Below are positions 21,958 to 31,605 of a stretch of DNA of 43,485 nucleotides, piece by piece. The notes beneath the pieces were generated by a model. That model was not told the origin of the DNA. It saw nothing but the letters and a program-made list of their open reading frames with translations, and did no database searches. How positions within the stretch are numbered: position 1 is the first letter of the stretch; every line of letters begins with the position of its first letter. This stretch comes from a virus. The DNA lies in the IMG/VR virus record IMGVR_UViG_3300047586_000034, positions 1-43,485 of that record, one strand, 5' to 3'. The position numbers and the translations under genes are program-made.

Positions 21958-22721
21958 AGGTCACGGGTGATGAGGTGAAAGGCTCTGGTTTCGCCACGCT
22001 TAAGCAGCTCTTCGTATACAAGTTTATTATGTTCAACCAGTTTCGCTTTGTTCTCTGGTACTGCCCCTCCATAGTGCCATTGGTGTACCACCAGTGGCGT
22101 GTCGGTAATGTCAACCCTGAGGCCAAGCATTTTGATGCGTGCCAGCAGGTAATCATCACCATATCCGCAGCCGTACGACAGGTGTTCGTCGTAACCATTC
22201 AGCCATACCATGTTATTTGTCGTTATGGCACTGCAAAAATCATATCCCATCGGCCTGTACTTTGGGTGGTTATACCATGCATTCTGTCCGTCATGGCTTG
22301 CCCCTATCGGGTTGGCCATCAGCACTGCCGTAATTTCGTGCGGGCTGAACGTGAGGCGTTTGTCGATACTGAAACAGCCAAATGAAATGTAGTTGTAATC
22401 GGTCACCTCGGCAGCCTTCGTGATCACATCGCCAACGTGGTAACACTCAGCGTTTTGCAGTATAAATATATCTGGGTTTTTAAGCATCCCCGCATACAGT
22501 CCCATGTTGTACGCTGGCTCTGGGTTCGTCCAGTCCTTGTTTATCGTCCGCAGCACCGTCACTGGGTACGGCTGGGGCGGCACGGTGAGTGTTTCACGGC
22601 TGCTGTCGTCCACGATGATTACCTCAAAATTTGGGTATTGCGACTTACTAATACTGTCAAGCGTGACAAGCAGCTGGTGCAGGCGCTCAAAATAGGTCAT
22701 CACAATTACTATTTTCTTCAT
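21939..22721 (-). CDS. Family 2-like glycosyltransferase
   Basis: A 260-residue GT-A protein with a classical GT2 start (VIVMTYFERLHQLLVTLDSI, FEVIIVDDSSRETL), a donor region (NPDIFILQNAECYHVGD), and an acceptor/catalytic half with DEHLSYGCGYGDDYLLARI, where the paired Asp may act as base. It should use a nucleotide-sugar donor in the cytoplasm. Overlaps the preceding gene by ATGA and the radical SAM gene by 19 bases. Confidence 0.9.
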   Translation of the reverse strand: MKKIVIVMTYFERLHQLLVTLDSISKSQYPNFEVIIVDDSSRETLTVPPQPYPVTVLRTINKDWTNPEPAYNMGLYAGMLKNPDIFILQNAECYHVGDVITKAAEVTDYNYISFGCFSIDKRLTFSPHEITAVLMANPIGASHDGQNAWYNHPKYRPMGYDFCSAITTNNMVWLNGYDEHLSYGCGYGDDYLLARIKMLGLRVDITDTPLVVHQWHYGGAVPENKAKLVEHNKLVYEELLKRGETRAFHLITRDLCAASL

Positions 22722-23362
22722 AGCAGAAGGCGTTTTTTGCCGCTGCTGCTGCCGCCAGCGGTGGTAAAATAATACTGTTCATCAGCTGGCAGGCTGGCCA
22801 TGTTTTTATAATACCATGGCACATGGCGGCAGGTGTATGGCCTGTTGGTACGTATAGCGCTGTGGCTGTAATGGAAAACCCCCTCACGGTACATGGCAAA
22901 CGTGGTGTCGGTTGGTGCATCAAAGTACTGTTCGTCAAGTGGTTTCGTCCACATCTTAACCTCAAACTGTGTGCGTACCAGTACACCCTCTGGCGTGTCG
23001 GGCAGGTCGTTCACCTCCAAACTAAGCCCGCACTTATCGTACTCGGGGTATTTATCCAGCCCTGCGCCCATGACCTTTAAAAAATCGGCTGGCACGTTGC
23101 TCAAATCCAGATCGGGGTCAGTCACAATGTACCTGTCCGTTATCTTAAGCGCCTCGGCAACGTGTAAATCCCAGACCACCGTATGCCCATAGTTCGCATT
23201 CATCCGCATCACCCTGTACGGCATGTCCCTGTAATACTGCAACAGTGGTGGGTAATCGCTGGCGTTATCAATAAAAATGGGTTCACACCCACGGGCTGCC
23301 ACCCAGTCTGCCATACGTGCTGGCAGCTGCACCCTGTTAAAGTTTATAATCAATACTTTCAT
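22718..23362 (-). CDS. Glycosyltransferase-like protein (GT-A fold)
   Basis: The 214-residue protein starts VLIINFNRVQLPARMADWV and EPIFIDNASDYPPLL, as in GT-A enzymes. It has a metal-binding region RYIVTDPDLDLSNVP (DxDxD) and a C-terminal part with FAMYREGVFHYSHSAIR and a basic, Leu-rich end. It opens the glycan island, overlapping the small gene before it as ATGA and the next glycosyltransferase as ATGA. Confidence 0.8.
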   Translation of the reverse strand: MKVLIINFNRVQLPARMADWVAARGCEPIFIDNASDYPPLLQYYRDMPYRVMRMNANYGHTVVWDLHVAEALKITDRYIVTDPDLDLSNVPADFLKVMGAGLDKYPEYDKCGLSLEVNDLPDTPEGVLVRTQFEVKMWTKPLDEQYFDAPTDTTFAMYREGVFHYSHSAIRTNRPYTCRHVPWYYKNMASLPADEQYYFTTAGGSSSGKKRLLL

Positions 23363-23589
23363 ACCTGCTGTTCCATCTTTTTAATTATCTTGTATACAAC
23401 CCTTTCGCTTACCCTCATGTCGCCGCTGGTGTTAAGCACTGCATCACACACCCCGCACCCCATCTTTTTATGCACATCATACCTGCTGTAAATTTCCCAG
23501 TGCCGCAGTATGCTGGTAGGCATTACGCCAAGGCGTGTTTCCCGTTTTACTCGGTCTAAATTTTCGTTAATATACCCGTACAGGTTCAT
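23359..23589 (-). CDS. Small protein after the tape measure, 76 aa
   Basis: ATG at 23589 follows the tape-measure stop with one base between (TAAGATG). The 76-residue product looks helical, with RETRLGVMPTSILRHWEIYS and a C-terminal RVSERVVYKIIKKMEQ, resembling a small helix-turn-helix or adaptor. It contains CGVC. No function known; position suggests either a tail-assembly helper or the first gene of the glycan island, with which it overlaps. Confidence 0.75.
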   Translation of the reverse strand: MNLYGYINENLDRVKRETRLGVMPTSILRHWEIYSRYDVHKKMGCGVCDAVLNTSGDMRVSERVVYKIIKKMEQQV

Positions 23590-23590
23590 C

Positions 23591-26020
23591 TTAAATCGTA
23601 GCACGTACTTTTACTTTACTCACCTCACTTGTTTTGGCGTTTATATCCTCCACCGTCACCACTGGCGCTGGCAGCCCCTTAAGCATCGCCTGCATACTTT
23701 CAGCCGTGAGCATATTGGCCATACTGGCTGCCGTGGCGGCAGCTGGCGCTTGGCTGGGCGATAGGCTGCTCGCCCCTGAGGCTGGCATGGCAACACGATG
23801 CAGCGCTGGGTTGTGGGGTATCGTTGTGCCGCCACCACTCTTACTGCCACCACTGCCAGTGTTGACAGCCAGTATGTTGCGCACATTGGCCAGCCCCGTG
23901 GCTATCACACTCACCATCAGTGCCACACGGGCAACGGTGCTGGGTACTGTTTTGTCGGCCAGTGCTTGGCTGGCTGCCACCCACGTATTTATTGTTGCCT
24001 CGGCTATGGCAAACACTTTGCCAAGGGCTGTCTGGTCGCCCACCGCCTTGCTCATTGCTCCCAGTGCGCCTGCCACGGCAGTTTTTTCATTCATCATGAT
24101 ACCGATACGGTTTTCAGCCAGTGCCTTCTTGGCATCCGTATACTGCTGGTCGATTACCAGTTTTTGGTTGGTGGTCATCTTCTCATACTCCACACTGGCC
24201 AGCATAGCGCCATACTCTTGGTCTAAAACTTGAGTGAGGGCATCGTTGGTTTGTAACCCCGTTTTGCCCTCCTGTGCTGCCTTCAGCTTTTGCAGTTCCC
24301 ACCCTGCGTCTATATCCTCCTTGGTCTGTTGCAGGTTGCGCTTGCGGTCTGCCTCCTTGCGCTCAATGGCCTTCTGTTGTGCCTCAAAGTCCAGTGCATC
24401 CACCGCCTCCAAGTACTGGGCGTGCAGTACCACCTTCTGGCTGTTCGTTAGTTTTTCATCCTTCATGTCGGCATCATACTTGATCTTCAGCAGTGCCTTT
24501 GCCCGTACCCTCTCGTCTGCATCCAGCTTGGCAATATCATCTTCGTACTTCATTTGCAGTTTTTCACGGGCAGCAAAGGATGTGCCCACCGTGTCCAGTT
24601 CCCTGTCCAGATCGGCCTTCAGCTGTGCCCTGCGTACCTTGCCTGCATCGGCCAGTATTTTGTTTCCAATCTCATAGTCCTTAACTTGGTTCTGTAAGTC
24701 CTGTAAGCGCTCCTTGCGTATTTCCTCCAGCAGTGTACTGATCTGTGTCTTAGCACGTTTGTTGTGTTCATAAAAGGAGGTATCGGCATCAGTTATTTTG
24801 GCATAACTTTCTTCCAGTGCCTTCACTCCCTCCACGCCCAGCAGGTTATATGCCTTCTGTAACTGGGCGCTGCCCTTCAGTGCTGCATCCTGTTTGTCGG
24901 CATCCATAGCCACCCAGTCAGCCAGTGTCTTGGCATCGATCTTACCCTTTAGGGCGGCATTCCCTGCGTCGATATCGAACTGGCGCTGGGCATATTTTAG
25001 TTCCTGTTCCGCTTGCAGGCTACTCAGCCGCATGGCTTCCTTCAGATAGTCCACCCGCTGTTTATCCAGCAGCGCACGGTCTTTACTCATGTATAAGTAT
25101 TTCTGTATCAGGTTGTTTTCCTTGGCCTCCTCCGAAACATGGAAGGCCATCTCGCGGGTCAACTGCGCCTGTGCCCGTGCGAATTCAGCGGCGGCATTGG
25201 CTGCATTTTTTATCTCGGCTGCAATGCCCGTAAATGCGGCCTTCATATCCTCGGCTGCCAGCTTAAACTCACCATGGAACAAATGATTAAAGGCATCGAT
25301 CACATTCACCAGCCGCTCACGCAGCACATTGAGCACGGCATGTATGCTGGCCATGACCTCCTTTAGTTTGTTTGCGCCCTCGGCAGTGCTTACAAATACC
25401 TTGTACAACCCAAAAAGTACAGCCACAATGGCTGCAATAATTGCCACTATCGGGTTGGCCAGCAGTGCCAGCAGTGACTTGCCAAACGACTTTACACCAC
25501 CCTCGGCAGCCTGCAGCGGTGCTGGCAACAGACCGAATGCCCCGCTGATGCTCTCTCCATACCGTCCCACGTTCAGTGTGCCATTGTTTATTTCCTTGTT
25601 GAAGTCAAGCAATGCCTGCTTGCCGTCTGCCACTATCTTGCTCTGTTTTATGTAGGCATCTGACAGTTTCAGTACGCCATCTTTGTTACGCACATACCCA
25701 TCGCCCATGAGTTTCAACTGTACCTCTGCCAGTTTTTGGCGGCGCAGCAGTTCTTCATAACTGTTTTTCTGGGCATTGTTTGCCTTTACAGCCTCCTGTA
25801 CCAGCTTGGTGGCATTGCGCTGTTCGCCCTCGGCCACCTTCAGTGCCGCATTACTGGCTTCTATCTGGGCAGCACTGGCCTTGCCACTATCAATCAGTTC
25901 CTTATTCGCGGCTTTTAGGTCGTTAACGGCCTTTTTTGCATCTGCTGCTCTTTGCGCATAAGCGGCAATGTTATCCTGAAAGTCTATTAAGTAAGTCTTT
26001 TTTTCCTGTGTATCTGCCAT
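23591..26020 (-). CDS. Tape measure protein
   Basis: The 809-residue protein is the longest in the genome. It has an N-terminal coiled coil (residues 20-150, Ala/Lys-rich), a hydrophobic membrane-like segment (about 195-220, ALLANPIVAIIAAIVAVLFGLY), further long coiled coils (300-600), a second weakly hydrophobic part and a low-complexity Ser/Ala-rich stretch near 740. This is the make-up of siphophage tape measures, which set tail length and help DNA cross the envelope. It is flanked by tail-tip genes upstream, and no tail-assembly chaperone frameshift pair is visible next to it. Confidence 0.9.
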   Translation of the reverse strand: MADTQEKKTYLIDFQDNIAAYAQRAADAKKAVNDLKAANKELIDSGKASAAQIEASNAALKVAEGEQRNATKLVQEAVKANNAQKNSYEELLRRQKLAEVQLKLMGDGYVRNKDGVLKLSDAYIKQSKIVADGKQALLDFNKEINNGTLNVGRYGESISGAFGLLPAPLQAAEGGVKSFGKSLLALLANPIVAIIAAIVAVLFGLYKVFVSTAEGANKLKEVMASIHAVLNVLRERLVNVIDAFNHLFHGEFKLAAEDMKAAFTGIAAEIKNAANAAAEFARAQAQLTREMAFHVSEEAKENNLIQKYLYMSKDRALLDKQRVDYLKEAMRLSSLQAEQELKYAQRQFDIDAGNAALKGKIDAKTLADWVAMDADKQDAALKGSAQLQKAYNLLGVEGVKALEESYAKITDADTSFYEHNKRAKTQISTLLEEIRKERLQDLQNQVKDYEIGNKILADAGKVRRAQLKADLDRELDTVGTSFAAREKLQMKYEDDIAKLDADERVRAKALLKIKYDADMKDEKLTNSQKVVLHAQYLEAVDALDFEAQQKAIERKEADRKRNLQQTKEDIDAGWELQKLKAAQEGKTGLQTNDALTQVLDQEYGAMLASVEYEKMTTNQKLVIDQQYTDAKKALAENRIGIMMNEKTAVAGALGAMSKAVGDQTALGKVFAIAEATINTWVAASQALADKTVPSTVARVALMVSVIATGLANVRNILAVNTGSGGSKSGGGTTIPHNPALHRVAMPASGASSLSPSQAPAAATAASMANMLTAESMQAMLKGLPAPVVTVEDINAKTSEVSKVKVRATI

Positions 26021-26023
26021 GGC

Positions 26024-28342
26024 CTAAAGTTTAAAAAGTTCTACGGTACAAAGCTGGCCGTTAACCCAGTTGCCAATAATGTTAACGTGGAAGTAAGCCT
26101 TATACTGGCTTAAATATACTGGTACATCGTGCTTAAAGCCACCCACCTCATACGCTGGCAGGTTAAACTTTGCACGCCGCAGGTTTGCCTTGTTAAGCAT
26201 TTTTGCCAGCGGTGCGTAATATGGTGCTAAAGTACTAAATGCAATAGGGTTGCTGCTGGCCTTTTTGGGGTTGGTCACATCGTAACTTGTGCCACCGCTG
26301 ACCAGCGTTCTGAATCCAAATGTTTTCTCATACGGCGGGCTGGCTGCCAAGTCCTCACGGGTGCGGTCGACGTATACCAGTCTTGGGGTGATGCTTTTGT
26401 TCTGGGTATAGCTGTCCGTCTTGGCATCATACATATTGAACGCTATACGGCTCACCACCACATCCCGCAGTATTACCACCTCGTCGCAGGTTGCAAGGGG
26501 CAGTTGTACAATGTCCTTTTCCAGTGGTAGCGTCTGGTCGTCAATGGCCAGTATGCCCGTGCCTGCGTCCACCTCCACATCGTCGCATTCCTTGTACCGC
26601 AGATAATTGCGCTGGGCATAGTCGCCAAACTGGAACTCGTTTTCGTCCTCCCGCTCCGACAGGTACGCCGACCAATCACGGGCACGGGGTATGTTGTCAA
26701 CGAGCAGTTGGTAGTTCCAGAACCGTATCTTGTGGTCACGTGGCACAGCATCGGGCACAAGGGCAAAGAGGTTGCAGATCATCTTCACAAAATCGGTTTG
26801 CAGCATGTCTGGCAGGTGGTTGGCCACCTGTACATTGCTCAAATAGTCTATCCTGAGGTCGGTAATGTCCACAATCTGAATGTCATAATAGGACAGACCG
26901 CACAGCGTAACCACCACCCGCAGCGTATCCAGTGCCGTGGTGGCATACGTCACCGTGTATGCCCGTATGTATGGGTTCACTGCATACGTGCCATCGTCCA
27001 TAAACTCGGCCACCTGTACCGCATCGTTATAGAGATAAACATGCGTTGGGACGTAGTTGCTGCCGCTGGTGGCCTTCAGTACAACCCTTATCTGGTACGT
27101 GCCTGCAAAGCGGGTGATGTACCGTCCATTCATATAAAAAAATGCATCACCAAGCGGGCAAGTAACGTCAGCACTCACGCAGTCGAGCGCATTATGGCTG
27201 GCATTCATCACCTTGTGATTTATGGCGTGCAGCGTATAGAGGAACGGTTTTATGTTTGCATTACTCAGCGCCAAATTACTGATGGGCATGAACAGCCGCA
27301 GCCACTTAACGTCCGTCAGTATTTCACCCGTGCAGGCATAGCCGCTGCCAGCAATTATCTCATCCCATATCGCCTTACACTTCACAAATGGCCATACCCA
27401 GCCGCCATACATTTCCACCCTGTCGCCATCGTCCGTCAGTGGTGCTATACCACCATCGTCGCTCGGCTCGCACAGTGGGTAAATATAGTCCAGTTCGCTG
27501 GCGTGGCTGGCCGCCTGTGTCACCGCTGCCCAGATATGATCGCATGAGGCGAGGCGCAGGTCTGACAGTTTCTTGCCCTCTATCGAGTTAAAGAAATTCA
27601 CATTGCCGCTGTATATGCTGATGTAATAGTACTGGTCATCGTTTTTCGTAAGTACCACATTGCCTGCCGTTATTATCTCAATGCCATCCTGTACCAGCCG
27701 TGCTGGGTGCTGGCGGTAGGGGAACACGGTATTTGCTCCCACTTCGCCGCTCAGTTCAAACAGCGCACGCATAGCACGTGTCTTGCACACCTTGAAGGTG
27801 GCAGTGTAATCCGATTGGCGGTCTTGCATTTCGGCAATGTCATTTACCTGTTTGTTCTGGGGTATTATCTCCGTGTCGTCCATATCGCACAGCGTATCAC
27901 CGATGTAAAGCAGCTGTGTTTTTTGGTATACTGCTGGCGTATTGGGCAGTTCCTTGCGGGTAACTTCGAACTGCAACTCATAGGCTGGCTCGCCTGCGTC
28001 CTGTATCGGGTGTGCGCCCCGTGTAATATCCACTTCGTACCACTTGCCGCCACTATACTCCTCCACCAGTTCAGCCAGCAAAAGGCCATTAAAGCCCTCA
28101 ATATTTGCACTACTCACACCCGTAACCACCACCGTATACGCATAGTCGGTCTGTATCTTCGTGGGGCGTTCAATTTTGCTGATGACGCTAAACACCTGCG
28201 TCACCTGTACGTCCAGTTGTGTGGTGCGCATCACCACCTCATATTCGTTCGTGAAACAGTAATAGTGCCAACCGTTAAACCACCAGCGCAAGTAAATGCC
28301 ATCGGTGCAGTGTACAATCGGTATTCGTATCAGTTTAATCAT
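26024..28342 (-). CDS. Large tail-tip protein with YLRWWxNGWHY module
   Basis: A 772-residue protein. Its first ~120 residues (GIYLRWWFNGWHYYCF, later SSANIEGFNGLLLAEL, GKWYEVDI) are related to the N-terminal module of the protein at 28345-30048 (GYYLRWWYNGWHYWQF). The rest is beta-rich, with repeated strand patterns and DLRIDYLSNVQVANHLPDM near residue 500. The gene precedes the tape measure by 3 bases. It probably forms part of the tail tip or distal tail complex; no enzymatic motif is visible. Confidence 0.75.
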   Translation of the reverse strand: MIKLIRIPIVHCTDGIYLRWWFNGWHYYCFTNEYEVVMRTTQLDVQVTQVFSVISKIERPTKIQTDYAYTVVVTGVSSANIEGFNGLLLAELVEEYSGGKWYEVDITRGAHPIQDAGEPAYELQFEVTRKELPNTPAVYQKTQLLYIGDTLCDMDDTEIIPQNKQVNDIAEMQDRQSDYTATFKVCKTRAMRALFELSGEVGANTVFPYRQHPARLVQDGIEIITAGNVVLTKNDDQYYYISIYSGNVNFFNSIEGKKLSDLRLASCDHIWAAVTQAASHASELDYIYPLCEPSDDGGIAPLTDDGDRVEMYGGWVWPFVKCKAIWDEIIAGSGYACTGEILTDVKWLRLFMPISNLALSNANIKPFLYTLHAINHKVMNASHNALDCVSADVTCPLGDAFFYMNGRYITRFAGTYQIRVVLKATSGSNYVPTHVYLYNDAVQVAEFMDDGTYAVNPYIRAYTVTYATTALDTLRVVVTLCGLSYYDIQIVDITDLRIDYLSNVQVANHLPDMLQTDFVKMICNLFALVPDAVPRDHKIRFWNYQLLVDNIPRARDWSAYLSEREDENEFQFGDYAQRNYLRYKECDDVEVDAGTGILAIDDQTLPLEKDIVQLPLATCDEVVILRDVVVSRIAFNMYDAKTDSYTQNKSITPRLVYVDRTREDLAASPPYEKTFGFRTLVSGGTSYDVTNPKKASSNPIAFSTLAPYYAPLAKMLNKANLRRAKFNLPAYEVGGFKHDVPVYLSQYKAYFHVNIIGNWVNGQLCTVELFKL

Positions 28343-28344
28343 GG

Positions 28345-30048
28345 CTAACAGGTTGTATATGCTGGTGTGCTGCTTATAGTTACATTTTCAAATGTTACAT
28401 CACCCTCCCCGCCATCGTTCCACGTACCGCCGCCGCCCAGCGTACCTGCACAATGGTAACCACTTGCATTGCTTATCGGCACATGGCTGGCAATTACTGT
28501 ACGCACGCCATTAAGCGTAATAACAATGTCGGCATAATCAAAGGCAACAAATCGTACGCCGCTGCCATATATGGCCTTGGCAAACACGTAAAAGTCATAA
28601 TACTGCCCCAAGTTCTGGGCAACACTTGCCACGGCACTGCAAACGGGTGTTGCGGCAAGGGCAAGGGCTGGGAAAATTGCGGTGTAACCACTGGGCGGGT
28701 ATGGTGTGTTAGTGTTTTTACCCACTGCCACTGGCGCACCTAAGTAATGTTGCTGCGTGCCCGTCCATGTGCATTTAAGTTCATTGGCTGCATTTGCAAC
28801 CCCCAGCTGGCATACATTGTTACCACTGCCCATATTAACATACTGCGCAGTAACATGTACCACCATGCCAGTTGTATAAACGCCGTTAGTAATTTCGTAT
28901 GTGTCGGTGGGGTCAAAAACAGCAATCGTAAAGCCGCTGTGCGTATATCCTGTGTAAAAATACCAGCGTGCCATTGCTGTTGTTACCGTAAAGCGCTGGG
29001 TTGTTAAAGCGTTCCATGCCCAGCCACCAGCTGGCGGGAAAATACTGCTGGTTTCATCGGGTGGCTCTACCACTGGCGGCTCAACTGGCGGGGTGTCCTT
29101 TATAAGCCGCACCGAAAAATAAGGCGTATATGCTGGGTTGGTTGCTGGTACAAATGGCAGCTGCAAAATTTCACCCGTATCGTATGCCATTACAAAGCAT
29201 GGCTGTACACCGCCTGCACCAGCAGCCCAGTGATAGCAATAGCGATAAAGGTTATGGTAACCCACGTTGGGCGTTAAATCCTCGGCCAGCACAACCATAT
29301 AAGCCCCTGCGCCAACGGCTGAAAAATCCCTTGCATCGGTTGCCCCTGTGTTGGGGTCTTCCCACTGTACAAAGCCAATTTTCTTAAGCACCCCACCTGC
29401 CACAGCATTGCCGCCGCAGTAATCAATAAGCGTTTGCCATTCTGCTGGCGTGGGCACATGGTAACCCGCTGGGCAAAAGCCTGCACTCATTACCTGTGCG
29501 TAAGTATACAGGCCTCCAAAGTATGGGCGGTTGGCCTCATCATCATTGTACACCCTGCTGGCTGGGTATGCTGCATCGTAGTTTTTGCACATCCAAACCT
29601 GTGTCCCTATTGTAACATCACACTGCGGGTCTGGCGGTATTATTACGGGCGGCTTTACTGGACTAAAAGCAAAGGCGGCAACACTTGGCGCACGGTTGCC
29701 AAGGTTTACGCCAACGGTCATTTCATATCCCCCAAATTTATTGTCATAAACCTTTACTGTGCCTGCATCCATCCTTACATTTGCCCAGCCCTTATCGGTG
29801 TACAGGTATACCTCCCTGCTGTTAAGTATTGTGCGCAGTCCCTCAACCTGTATTTGTGATAAAGAACCACTGTTTATTTCAATGGTTCTTGCGCTCCGTG
29901 TGCGGTAGTTGCCGCCCTCTGTTGTGCTGTTTATCCCGCCAGCCAAAAACTGCCAGTAATGCCAACCGTTGTACCACCAGCGCAGGTAATACCCGCTGGG
30001 GCGGCTGGTAATTATTACACGGCCAAGCTGGTATATATTTTGGCTCAT
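28345..30048 (-). CDS. Tail protein with FISUMP domain (putative adhesin)
   Basis: In 567 residues: a ~120-residue N-terminal module shared with the next gene (GYYLRWWYNGWHYWQF), a Pro-rich linker (PVKPPVIIPPDP), a FISUMP domain at about 143-325 (TIGTQVWMCKNY, GGLYTYAQVMS, FCPAGYHVPTPAEWQTLI, ARDFSAVGAGAY, FSVRLIKD), a second Pro-rich linker, and a beta-sandwich C-terminal half. FISUMP is known from Fibrobacter and Bacteroidota surface proteins and has a C-type-lectin-like pattern. It likely displays a binding domain at the tail tip. Overlaps its upstream neighbour by ATGA. Confidence 0.8.
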   Translation of the reverse strand: MSQNIYQLGRVIITSRPSGYYLRWWYNGWHYWQFLAGGINSTTEGGNYRTRSARTIEINSGSLSQIQVEGLRTILNSREVYLYTDKGWANVRMDAGTVKVYDNKFGGYEMTVGVNLGNRAPSVAAFAFSPVKPPVIIPPDPQCDVTIGTQVWMCKNYDAAYPASRVYNDDEANRPYFGGLYTYAQVMSAGFCPAGYHVPTPAEWQTLIDYCGGNAVAGGVLKKIGFVQWEDPNTGATDARDFSAVGAGAYMVVLAEDLTPNVGYHNLYRYCYHWAAGAGGVQPCFVMAYDTGEILQLPFVPATNPAYTPYFSVRLIKDTPPVEPPVVEPPDETSSIFPPAGGWAWNALTTQRFTVTTAMARWYFYTGYTHSGFTIAVFDPTDTYEITNGVYTTGMVVHVTAQYVNMGSGNNVCQLGVANAANELKCTWTGTQQHYLGAPVAVGKNTNTPYPPSGYTAIFPALALAATPVCSAVASVAQNLGQYYDFYVFAKAIYGSGVRFVAFDYADIVITLNGVRTVIASHVPISNASGYHCAGTLGGGGTWNDGGEGDVTFENVTISSTPAYTTC

Positions 30049-30995
30049 GGTGCTAATATTTCGGCAGTCATATAGGCTGCGGTTTCTTCTATTGTCGCGG
30101 GGTCAATGTTAAGCGAACATACACGGCCTTCCATTTGGCCTGTGCGTACCAGCGTGGTGGTGGTGCTTAACAGGGTGTTGGTTGAGTCGTAGCGGCGTAT
30201 AACCACTGTAAGGTCGGCTTCGGGTGAAACCAGCGGGCGCTCGGGTAACAAAAACGTAAGGTCAAAGGGCAGCCCCACAAATAAAACAGGCTGTGTAAAC
30301 ATGTTCAAAAACGGCGCATCGTACGCATCACATGCCACAAACTCCAACATATTGCTGCTTTGCTCTGCACTGCGTATGCCCTCCACGTAATACCATGTGT
30401 TCCCCTCTGCCGTATATGCCTCGGCACTGCCGTACCAACACCCACGGTAAGCAAAGGTAAATTTGCCGCCCTTGGTTGTTTCAGCTGCCAGCAGCGTTGT
30501 ATTGTCTGCACTTTTGCCAATGCTCGTTTGTATGCGCAGCACGCCGCTTACGTCAAGGTCTGCTTTGCCAAAGCTGTCGGGGCTGGCAATAATGGTAAGC
30601 GCCTGTACAATATCGTTAACCTTAAGCTGCCCCTCAAAGTAATACCCGCCATGCAGTGTGTTATCGTTTACATAATCAATCACTGCCCCTGCCTGCCATG
30701 GTATATCTGTCAGTATACTGGTTGCTGGGCTGGCCATGCTTACCACCTTGCCCAAAAGCATTGCACCTGTGGTGGCGTTATGGCACGCAATGGCATCACC
30801 CACGTTGCCCGTAAAGGGTGTGGTAAATTCAAGCCCAAACACAAAGGGGCTCATGCCCTCCATGGGGTTGGCCGTGGGTATAAAGTCACGCCGCCAGAGT
30901 TGGAAATTGTTGGGGCTTTCAGTGGCCAGCCAACGGCTTACAATCTGTGGGCTTACGTTTACAATACGTGCGGGGGATGCAATTAAGGTTATCAT
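30045..30995 (-). CDS. Tail structural protein, 316 aa
   Basis: A beta-rich protein (FVFGLEFTTPFTGNVGDAI, FTFAYRGCWYGSAEAY, PVLFVGLPFDLTFLLPE) with no catalytic motif. The gene order, before two large related tail proteins and the tape measure, suggests a distal tail or tail-tip component. The ATG at 30995 overlaps the previous small gene as ATGA and the stop overlaps the next start as ATGA, so it is co-translated with both. No named family is recognised. Confidence 0.75.
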   Translation of the reverse strand: MITLIASPARIVNVSPQIVSRWLATESPNNFQLWRRDFIPTANPMEGMSPFVFGLEFTTPFTGNVGDAIACHNATTGAMLLGKVVSMASPATSILTDIPWQAGAVIDYVNDNTLHGGYYFEGQLKVNDIVQALTIIASPDSFGKADLDVSGVLRIQTSIGKSADNTTLLAAETTKGGKFTFAYRGCWYGSAEAYTAEGNTWYYVEGIRSAEQSSNMLEFVACDAYDAPFLNMFTQPVLFVGLPFDLTFLLPERPLVSPEADLTVVIRRYDSTNTLLSTTTTLVRTGQMEGRVCSLNIDPATIEETAAYMTAEILAP

Positions 30996-31156
30996 TTCTT
31001 ACGTGCTTTTTTGCGTGGGTGTTCCGCACGGTTGCGGTTTTCCTGTTTTGAAGTTACCTGCGTAATGTATTCCCGCAGTGTGCCAGCGTATGACTGTTTA
31101 AAAAGGTTGCGGCTTTCAAGAAAAGCAAAAACACCTTTATCTTGCCTGTGTGCCAT
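30992..31156 (-). CDS. Small basic protein, 54 aa, doubly coupled
   Basis: A 54-residue basic protein (MAHRQDKGVFAFLESRNLFK start, RKKARKK end). The start overlaps the upstream stop as TAATG at 31156 and the stop overlaps the next start as ATGA at 30992-30995, so it fills the gap exactly and is very likely translated. No family recognised; the basic tail suggests nucleic-acid or membrane contact. Confidence 0.7.
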   Translation of the reverse strand: MAHRQDKGVFAFLESRNLFKQSYAGTLREYITQVTSKQENRNRAEHPRKKARKK

Positions 31157-31605
31157 TACATTATATCTTTGGTTATCTTATTGATTGCAAGGCCGTACTC
31201 GGCCATGACTTCCTTTTCGCACTGCTGCCGTGCCTGTTCGTATATGTCCACAAAGGCCTTGGCACGGAACTGTTTATTGCCATACTTGTTTATGTACCAC
31301 GTCATCCCCTTTGCCTCTGCCACTTTACCCTCGGCAGTGCGTGCCTTAAACATGCTGCGCTTTTCCATCCAGCCGTATATCTTCTTCCATAGTCCGCTGT
31401 CGGTTGTGCTTTTCCTTACCCCCCTACCACGCTGCAAAACACCCAACCAAAATGGCGCACTTACACCACCACCACCCGTGGCGTGTATTTCCACTTTTAT
31501 CATCGCCATCACGCTGGCAGGTATTTTGTTGCCGCTGTACATCGTACGGGTTGCAATGGTTTGTACCATGTGGTCAAGGGCGGGTTTAAGGTCTGGTACT
31601 GCCAT
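31156..31605 (-). CDS. Head-tail or tail-completion protein candidate, 149 aa
   Basis: A 149-residue protein with a Gly-rich segment (IHATGGGGVSAPFWLGV), a basic middle (LQRGRGVRKSTTDSGLWKKI) and a C-terminal long helix (AKAFVDIYEQARQQCEKEVM). HK97 gp10-like proteins of similar length often sit at this point after the terminase. I cannot confirm the family. Overlaps the upstream gene by 20 bases and the next by one base. Confidence 0.7.
   Translation of the reverse strand: MAVPDLKPALDHMVQTIATRTMYSGNKIPASVMAMIKVEIHATGGGGVSAPFWLGVLQRGRGVRKSTTDSGLWKKIYGWMEKRSMFKARTAEGKVAEAKGMTWYINKYGNKQFRAKAFVDIYEQARQQCEKEVMAEYGLAINKITKDIM

Noticed and set aside
28345-30048. Diversity-generating retroelement acting on the FISUMP domain
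   Set aside because: No reverse transcriptase and no template repeat were seen in the window.
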